From NCBI RefSeq assembly GCF_000024125.1, contig NC_013222.1, positions 2,807,501 through 2,871,500 of the forward strand: a DNA stretch of 64,000 nucleotides, read 5' to 3'. Shown one piece after another: positions 58,650-64,000 of the stretch (its first letter is position 1; each line of letters starts with the position of its first letter). Both the position numbers and the translations under genes were made by a program. This DNA comes from Robiginitalea biformata HTCC2501. GTDB taxonomy: Bacteria > Bacteroidota > Bacteroidia > Flavobacteriales > Flavobacteriaceae. The notes under the pieces are model-generated. The model was not told the origin of the DNA. It worked only from the letters and a program-made list of their open reading frames with translations, and made no database searches.

Positions 58650-61290
58650 CTTCCCGTCCTGTTTCCAAATGCAACCGGTACCAGTAATCGGATGCCGGGA
58701 GCGGGCTGCCCATGCGGTTGCCGTCCCATCCCGGGTCTGAATCGCTCATCTGCCCCACCAGGTTGCCGAAACGGTCGTAAATCTGGAGCTGATATGGCCC
58801 GAAATAGGCCGCATTGTGAAATTCCCACCGGTCATTTTTGCCATCCCCGTTCGGGGTGAAAAAGTTCGGCAGGCCACCCACCGCGATTTCCCTTGAAAGT
58901 GTCTGGCAGGTCCCCTGTACAACGAGTTCGTATACCCCGGGTTTCAGCCCCCCGAAAAAAGGCGATTCCTGGAAATTCAGCCCGCCGTCAAGGGAAAAGG
59001 ACACGGCGGATTCCGACCCCCCAACCATCACGCGAACACTGTTGACCTGCCGGAAATCCGAAACGATTACTTCGCTTATTTGCAGGGTTTGCGGGGGAAG
59101 GACCCGGAATTCCTGCACCTGCTCACACTCCCCTACCCGCAGGGCCACCGAATAACTGCCCGGGGCATCTACTGTCCGCACCCGGCCCGTACTGCCGTCG
59201 TCCCAAAGGTATTCGGAAAACACCTCCGGAGCCTCCAGAACCACCGGGCTGTTGCAGTAGGACATTTCGACAAAGCCGTCCAGGTCGGGCGGGGTGACAA
59301 AGTGGACCTGAACAGACCCGATCTGCCCGCATCCCCCCCCATCCTCGATACGGAACCAGACAACCCGGGGGGAACCGGGCTGGAACCGGATGTTATAATT
59401 GAAAAAAGCGCGTTGGCTCAGGAGGGCGTCCGAACGGGTGGCATGTAGGGTCAGGTTGCCGGAAGCCCCGTACAGACCGGAGAGAAAAGCTTCCATCTCC
59501 TCGCGCTTCAACCCTGCCGTGCTTTCCCCGGAAGTGACCTGACAGACCGTCATTACAGCTGCCTCAGGGATTTCCAGGAATCGCGTTTGCAATTCGATTT
59601 CCGATATGCGGAAACAATCCGGGGTTTCAAACACCCGGGCATAGACAACCTGGTCCGGAATCGTGTTGGCAAAGCCCACGGGGTTTAGCGGGTTCCGGTT
59701 AATTTCGGCATCCTCCCGGCTCAGGTAGTAGAATGCGTTGATTTCCGGGTTGCCCCCCTGCAGCGCCGGCAGGGCCTCCCCCAGGTTGAATTCCGCCAGT
59801 CCGTCGTCATCCCCGTCGATATCGCATTGCAGGAGTTCCACCGTGGCCGGGGGGTCCGGGACGTCGGCAATCTCCACGAACTGCAAAAACTCCCGGCGGG
59901 TGCCGTTCCGATACGTCACATCGAAGCGCACCTCGTAAACCCCCGGGGACGAATATTGATGCCCGGGGAGGATTTGATCGGAGAAGTTCCGCGATCCGCT
60001 GGCCGGGTCGCCGAAATCCCAGGAAATGGCAGCGATATCCCCGGCTCCATCCGGGGTAAACTGCGCGGTGGAACCAAAGCAAAGCGGTTCCACTTCCACC
60101 ACGGTCTCAAAATAGGACTGGATAAACTGCGGGAGCCCGTAGGTGGCCGCCGGGCCGCCGAGGTTCGTGTCAAAAGGGCGGAAGTCGCAGGCATTGCCGG
60201 CGGCTTCCGGATTCCGGATCACGGATAACTCCCTGCCGGGCATGGAGTGGTAGATTCGCCGGTCTACCGCCAGCTGGATACTCCCCCCGATAAAGCCCTG
60301 TATGGGCCGTTCGAACCGGTGGACCCGGTATCGGGAAGCCGGGATATCCGCAGTCGTCAGGTTGAACTGGAGGATCTCCACGATCTCCGTCTCGAGAAAC
60401 AGGTCGGAGGTCTCCCCGCCAATCAGCGTACCCGTCGCATAGAGTTTGGAGGAATCCGGGGAAAATTCCACCCCGTAAAACAACAGGTCGCCGCCCAGCG
60501 CCCTGGGGTTGGCAACCCGGCCCGTACCGGCATCGAAGTCGTAGAGGAACAATTGGCTTTCAATCCCGGGCTCCACAATGGTATGCGCTATGGCCAGTCG
60601 CGTCCCGTCCGGGGAAATCTTGGCGCACCCCCTGAAATTGGCCGGAAGTCGCGTATCCGGCCCCAGGAGCGTAACCACGGGGTCGGGGTCCAGGCCGGAA
60701 GCCGTCAGCCTATACGCAAAGAAGCGGTCCCGGCGATGGGTGACCACCCAGTAAAAGTCGTCCCCTTGGTTCCGGACAGCCGTAATATTTTCCGATGCAG
60801 AAGCCAGTAGCGGGACATTGCGCCGTACAACCGCCCCCAGCCCGCCATTCCGGCTCATGTCCACCACGGAATAATTCAACCCGTTGGGGGTGCTCCCGGC
60901 CAATCCGCCGGCATACGCCAGGGCATCGTCCGGGGTAAATATGTAAAAAATCGTCTCAGAACCGGGCAGGGGAACCACCACCGCAGCCTGGGAGGTCGAG
61001 GGGCTGCCCGCCAGACCGTTGCCACCGTCCATCTGCTGGTGATTCCGGTCCCAAACCGAAATGCCGTCCGTATAGAAGAGCAGGTTGCCGTCTGCGTCCG
61101 AATACGCATCGCATCCCTCCACCGTATTTACCAGACCGTCAAAAAGCGCCACGGGTTCCCCCGAACTGAAATCCAGGCCTGCATACTGGCCAAAATACCA
61201 GACCGCCGCTTCTTTCTGGCCAAGGACTATTCCAAAGCCGTAGAAAAACAGCGCCAGGCAGGTGATCCATCTGGAGCGGTTCATGTTCAT
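58621..61290 (-). CDS. large T9SS-exported protein with type B sorting domain
   Basis: An 890-residue secreted protein. Signal peptide (MNMNRSRWITCLALFFYGFG, ending VLGQ), an N-terminal beta-propeller-like region (residues about 25-430), a PKD domain near 450-530 (ISWDFGDPASGSRNF), further Ig-like segments, and a C-terminal gliding-motility/type B sorting domain (NFFTPNGDGKNDRWEF, LQIYDRFGNLV, WDGNRMGSPLPASDYWY). It should be delivered to the surface by the type IX system. The start at 61290 is chosen for the signal peptide. The role is unknown, perhaps adhesion. Confidence 0.9.
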   Translation of the reverse strand: MNMNRSRWITCLALFFYGFGIVLGQKEAAVWYFGQYAGLDFSSGEPVALFDGLVNTVEGCDAYSDADGNLLFYTDGISVWDRNHQQMDGGNGLAGSPSTSQAAVVVPLPGSETIFYIFTPDDALAYAGGLAGSTPNGLNYSVVDMSRNGGLGAVVRRNVPLLASASENITAVRNQGDDFYWVVTHRRDRFFAYRLTASGLDPDPVVTLLGPDTRLPANFRGCAKISPDGTRLAIAHTIVEPGIESQLFLYDFDAGTGRVANPRALGGDLLFYGVEFSPDSSKLYATGTLIGGETSDLFLETEIVEILQFNLTTADIPASRYRVHRFERPIQGFIGGSIQLAVDRRIYHSMPGRELSVIRNPEAAGNACDFRPFDTNLGGPAATYGLPQFIQSYFETVVEVEPLCFGSTAQFTPDGAGDIAAISWDFGDPASGSRNFSDQILPGHQYSSPGVYEVRFDVTYRNGTRREFLQFVEIADVPDPPATVELLQCDIDGDDDGLAEFNLGEALPALQGGNPEINAFYYLSREDAEINRNPLNPVGFANTIPDQVVYARVFETPDCFRISEIELQTRFLEIPEAAVMTVCQVTSGESTAGLKREEMEAFLSGLYGASGNLTLHATRSDALLSQRAFFNYNIRFQPGSPRVVWFRIEDGGGCGQIGSVQVHFVTPPDLDGFVEMSYCNSPVVLEAPEVFSEYLWDDGSTGRVRTVDAPGSYSVALRVGECEQVQEFRVLPPQTLQISEVIVSDFRQVNSVRVMVGGSESAVSFSLDGGLNFQESPFFGGLKPGVYELVVQGTCQTLSREIAVGGLPNFFTPNGDGKNDRWEFHNAAYFGPYQLQIYDRFGNLVGQMSDSDPGWDGNRMGSPLPASDYWYRLHLETGREVTGHFALIR

Positions 61291-61394
61291 AGCGCTAGCA
61301 GCTTGTAAAGTACAAAATATTGGCCTCCTCCCATCGGTTAACCGCTTAACGGCCCGTTTTTTCGAAGCATTTCCCCTATTTTGCATTTCTGATG

Positions 61395-61402
61395 TACCTT
61401 TG
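61395..61402 (+). promoter_or_regulatory. -7 element for the phosphohexomutase gene
   Basis: TACCTTTG, 15 bp before the ATG at 61418. No TTG at -33 at the standard distance. Confidence 0.45.
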
Positions 61403-61417
61403 TTTAAAACTTTGAAT

Positions 61418-63136
61418 ATGGATTCCGAAACCATCCTGAAAACCGCAAAAAGCTGGCTCACCGACTTCTTTGACCCAGCGGTTAAAAAGGAAATACAGGA
61501 CCTTGTGGAAAACGACCCGGAAGAGCTCAAAGACCGGTTTTACAAAAACCTGGAATTTGGCACGGGCGGGATGCGCGGCATCATGGGGACCGGCACCAAC
61601 CGCATCAACAAATACACCCTGGGCAAAAGCACCCAGGGCCTGAGTAATTACCTGAAAGAAATTTACGGAGCGGATGGTTTGCAGGTGGTAATTGCCTACG
61701 ATTGCCGGAACAACAGCCAGTCCCTGGCCCGCCTGGTTGCCGAGGTTTTTTCATCGAACGGTATCCGCGTCTACCTGTTCTCCGAGCTGCGGACCACCCC
61801 GGAACTCTCCTTTGCCGTCCGTCACCTGGGTTGCCATGCCGGCGTGGTCCTGACCGCCTCCCACAACCCGCCGGAATACAACGGTTATAAGGTATACTGG
61901 ACAGACGGCGGCCAGATTGTGCCCCCCCAGGACGGGGAAATCATCCGGGCCATCAACCGCCTGGAATACGAGGACATCCGTTTTGAACCCCGGGAGGACC
62001 TGATTAAAACGATTGACGCCGAGGTAGACGAGGCATTTATCGAGGCCTGCGTGGCCAACGGCAGTATTGGCGCTGCAGGGAAGGACGATTTCTCCATTGT
62101 GTTTACCTCCCTCCACGGCACGTCCATCACGGCCATCCCGCAGGTACTCGAAAAGGCCGGCTATAAAAAAGTGACCATCATCCCGGAGCAGGCCGAGCCG
62201 GACGGGAATTTTCCAACTGTGGCCTCCCCGAACCCCGAGGAGCCGGCTGCCCTGGCGTTGGCCCTGGAAAAGGGGGAAGCCATTGGCGCAGATATGGTGG
62301 TGGGGACCGACCCGGACAGCGACCGCCTGGGCATTGCCGTGAGGAATTCCGAAGGTCGGCTGGAACTGCTCAACGGGAACCAGACCATGGTACTGATGAC
62401 CCGGTATTTGCTGGATGCCCGGAAATCCGAGGGCTTTAAGGGCAATGAATTTGTTGCGACCACCATCGTGTCCACCCCCATGATGCCCGCCATGGCAGAT
62501 GCGTACGGGGTGGAATGCAAAACATCCCTGACGGGATTTAAATGGATTGCCAAGATGATCGTCGATTTCCCGGACCAGGAATTCCTGGGCGGGGGCGAAG
62601 AGAGTTACGGGTATATGGTCGGGGATTTTGTACGCGACAAGGATGCGGTGACATCCACGCTCCTGGCCTGTGAGATTGCGGCCCAGGCCAAGTCGGACGG
62701 CAGCAGCTTCTACCGGGAACTGTTGCAGTGCTATGCAGATTTCGGCTGCTATCGCGAACGCCTGGTTTCCCTGGTGAAAAAGGGAATGGACGGGGCACAG
62801 GAAATCCGGCAGATGATGAAGGACTTCCGGGAAAACCCACTGAAACAACTGGACGGGTCCGAGGTTGTCCGCATCGACGACTACAACGACGCCACCTCCC
62901 TGGATACCCGCACCGGTGAGCGCACGCCCATCGACCTGCCCACCTCCAATGTCCTGGTCTACACAACTGCCGACGGGACGCGCGTAGCAGCCCGGCCCAG
63001 CGGTACCGAGCCAAAAATCAAGTTCTATGTGAGCGTAAATGCCCCCATCGACTCGGTCTCGGACTACCCGGGCATGCACCGGCAGCTCGAGGAAAAAATC
63101 GACCGGATACTGGCCGACCTGAATCTCGAAGGATGA
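61418..63136 (+). CDS. phospho-sugar mutase (phosphoglucomutase/phosphomannomutase)
   Basis: A 572-residue alpha-D-phosphohexomutase. Phosphoserine loop TASHNPPEYNGYKVYW, Mg-binding DPDSDRLG, sugar-binding GGEESYGYMVG and phosphate-binding ARPSGTEPKIKFY. The N-terminal KFGTGG-like FGTGGMRGIMG is typical of the long PGM2-like group. It interconverts hexose 1- and 6-phosphates. The ATG at 61418 is chosen; an upstream in-frame ATG would overlap the divergent gene. It overlaps the next start by 4 bp (ATGA). Confidence 0.94.
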   Translation: MDSETILKTAKSWLTDFFDPAVKKEIQDLVENDPEELKDRFYKNLEFGTGGMRGIMGTGTNRINKYTLGKSTQGLSNYLKEIYGADGLQVVIAYDCRNNSQSLARLVAEVFSSNGIRVYLFSELRTTPELSFAVRHLGCHAGVVLTASHNPPEYNGYKVYWTDGGQIVPPQDGEIIRAINRLEYEDIRFEPREDLIKTIDAEVDEAFIEACVANGSIGAAGKDDFSIVFTSLHGTSITAIPQVLEKAGYKKVTIIPEQAEPDGNFPTVASPNPEEPAALALALEKGEAIGADMVVGTDPDSDRLGIAVRNSEGRLELLNGNQTMVLMTRYLLDARKSEGFKGNEFVATTIVSTPMMPAMADAYGVECKTSLTGFKWIAKMIVDFPDQEFLGGGEESYGYMVGDFVRDKDAVTSTLLACEIAAQAKSDGSSFYRELLQCYADFGCYRERLVSLVKKGMDGAQEIRQMMKDFRENPLKQLDGSEVVRIDDYNDATSLDTRTGERTPIDLPTSNVLVYTTADGTRVAARPSGTEPKIKFYVSVNAPIDSVSDYPGMHRQLEEKIDRILADLNLEG

Positions 63137-64000
63137 AATATTTCCGGAAAATCCTCCGTTTCGCCCTCCCCTACCGGCGTTACGGGATCCTGAACATCTT
63201 CTTCAACATCCTCTACGCGCTTTTCAGCGCCCTGTCGTTTGTGGCGCTGATCCCCATGCTGGAGGTGCTGTTCCAGCAAACCGAACCCGTCAAGGAACCC
63301 CCGGTGTACGAAGGGATCGGGCAACTGGAATCCTATGTAAAAGATTCCCTGTACTACGAGCTGGGTTCCGTGGCCGGGGATGACAAGATGCAGGCCCTGG
63401 TCTGGGTAATCGGCCTGGTGCTGGTCCTTTTCCTGTTGAAGAATGTCTTCAACTACCTGGCGATGTTCTACATCACCTTCCTGCGGAACGGCGTCCTGAA
63501 AGACCTGCGGAATGCCATCTACGAAAAGATCGTGACGCTGCCGGTGTCCTTTTACTCGGAAAAACGGAAAGGCGACGTGATCGCCCGTATTACCTCGGAC
63601 GTCCTGGAAATACAGCATTCCTTCCTGTCCATCCTGGAACTCATCGTACGGGAACCGCTTACCATCCTCTTTACCATCCTGGCGATGTTTTTTATCAGTG
63701 TCAAGCTCACGGTCTTCGTCTTTGTCTTTATCCCCCTGGCCGGGTTTATTATCTCGCGCATCGGGAAATCGCTGAAACGGCATTCCGACCGGGTACAGCG
63801 CGAACAGGGGAACTTCCTGTCCATCGTGGAGGAGACCCTGGGCGGGTTGCGCGTCATCAAGGCCTTCAATGCCGAAAAGCGATTCGCCGACCAGTTTGCC
63901 GCGTCTACCGGGCGGTTTTTCCGGTTCTCGAACAGCCTGCTCAACCGGCAGAACCTCGCCTCCCCCGTCGGGGAATTCCTCGGCATACTGGTTATCGGGA
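63133..64000 (+). CDS. ABC exporter (MsbA-like), 3' end beyond window
   Basis: The first 289 residues of a half-size ABC exporter. The visible part is the type 1 exporter transmembrane domain: helices near residues 15-40, 95-120, 170-195 and after 200, with FYSEKRKGDVIARITSDVLEIQ and FLSIVEETLGGLRVIKAFNAE, the usual intracellular-loop segments. The nucleotide-binding domain lies outside the window. Lipid A-core export (MsbA) is a common role for such Bacteroidota genes but is not proven. Coupled to the mutase gene by a 4-bp overlap. Confidence 0.9.
   Translation, partial: MKYFRKILRFALPYRRYGILNIFFNILYALFSALSFVALIPMLEVLFQQTEPVKEPPVYEGIGQLESYVKDSLYYELGSVAGDDKMQALVWVIGLVLVLFLLKNVFNYLAMFYITFLRNGVLKDLRNAIYEKIVTLPVSFYSEKRKGDVIARITSDVLEIQHSFLSILELIVREPLTILFTILAMFFISVKLTVFVFVFIPLAGFIISRIGKSLKRHSDRVQREQGNFLSIVEETLGGLRVIKAFNAEKRFADQFAASTGRFFRFSNSLLNRQNLASPVGEFLGILVIG

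Overview
The window looks like a chromosomal segment from a GC-rich member of the Flavobacteriaceae (Bacteroidota); Robiginitalea is the closest fit I can suggest, but that genus call is inference. The evidence is of four kinds. Promoters follow the Bacteroidota pattern (TTG, about 19 nt, TAnnTTTG). There is a type IX secretion C-terminal domain and a TonB/SusC-style cell envelope. Many genes belong to Bacteroidota families of unknown function (DUF4294, DUF6495, DUF4252, DUF5777, DUF6263, DUF4199). A 16S rRNA gene lies on the minus strand at the left edge. The window is almost entirely ordinary, densely packed core genome. I see no insertion sequences, prophage, CRISPR array, tRNA genes or integrase.

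Layout. 1-1711: 16S rRNA (3' end outside the window), its leader and promoter. 1840-8407: DUF4294 protein, M42 peptidase, Nudix hydrolase, hisS, DUF6495, the rpsF-rpsR-rplI operon with promoter and terminator, and an orphan LytTR response regulator. 8408-18682: nadC-yihY-priA operon, rlmH, a methyltransferase, a fused phosphatase/phosphoglycerate dehydrogenase, a satD-DUF3307 pair with a possible operator, a PEMT-like methyltransferase and rdgB. 18776-28234: DEAD-box RNA helicase, surface proteins including a GH13 lipoprotein, small enzymes, trmH, a zinc-less sirtuin, a haem-binding protein and purB. 28296-30475: an ECF sigma / anti-sigma / DUF4252 / DUF4252 operon with an ECF-type promoter at its head. 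30559-37627: S41 protease lipoprotein and a vitamin B12 uptake locus, with a cobalamin riboswitch on the TonB receptor transcript and a divergent BtuF-BtuC-BtuD-type ABC transporter. 37691-43184: rmuC and the oxidative pentose phosphate genes zwf-pgl and gnd. 43262-45348: a DUF5777 barrel protein divergent from a mono-haem lipoprotein and a YceI protein. 45356-57010: carB, rpmH, envelope genes (cardiolipin synthase, lytic transglycosylase), mtaB, a GlmU-like protein and type B L31. 57117-64000: DUF4199 protein, glycosyltransferase, a large T9SS-sorted protein, a phosphohexomutase and the start of an ABC exporter.

Things that stand out. (1) Two genes, the B12 receptor and cardiolipin synthase, each have their last codons plus stop codon copied in tandem just downstream. 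(2) Serine biosynthesis steps 1 and 3 appear fused in one protein. (3) The B12 locus has a riboswitch on one arm only. (4) The cytochrome/YceI operon carries an AAC-N16-CGTC element like the one in front of the ECF sigma operon. I found no clear multi-gene system of a wholly new kind. The DUF5777 / mono-haem lipoprotein / YceI module is the best candidate for an uncharacterised envelope system.
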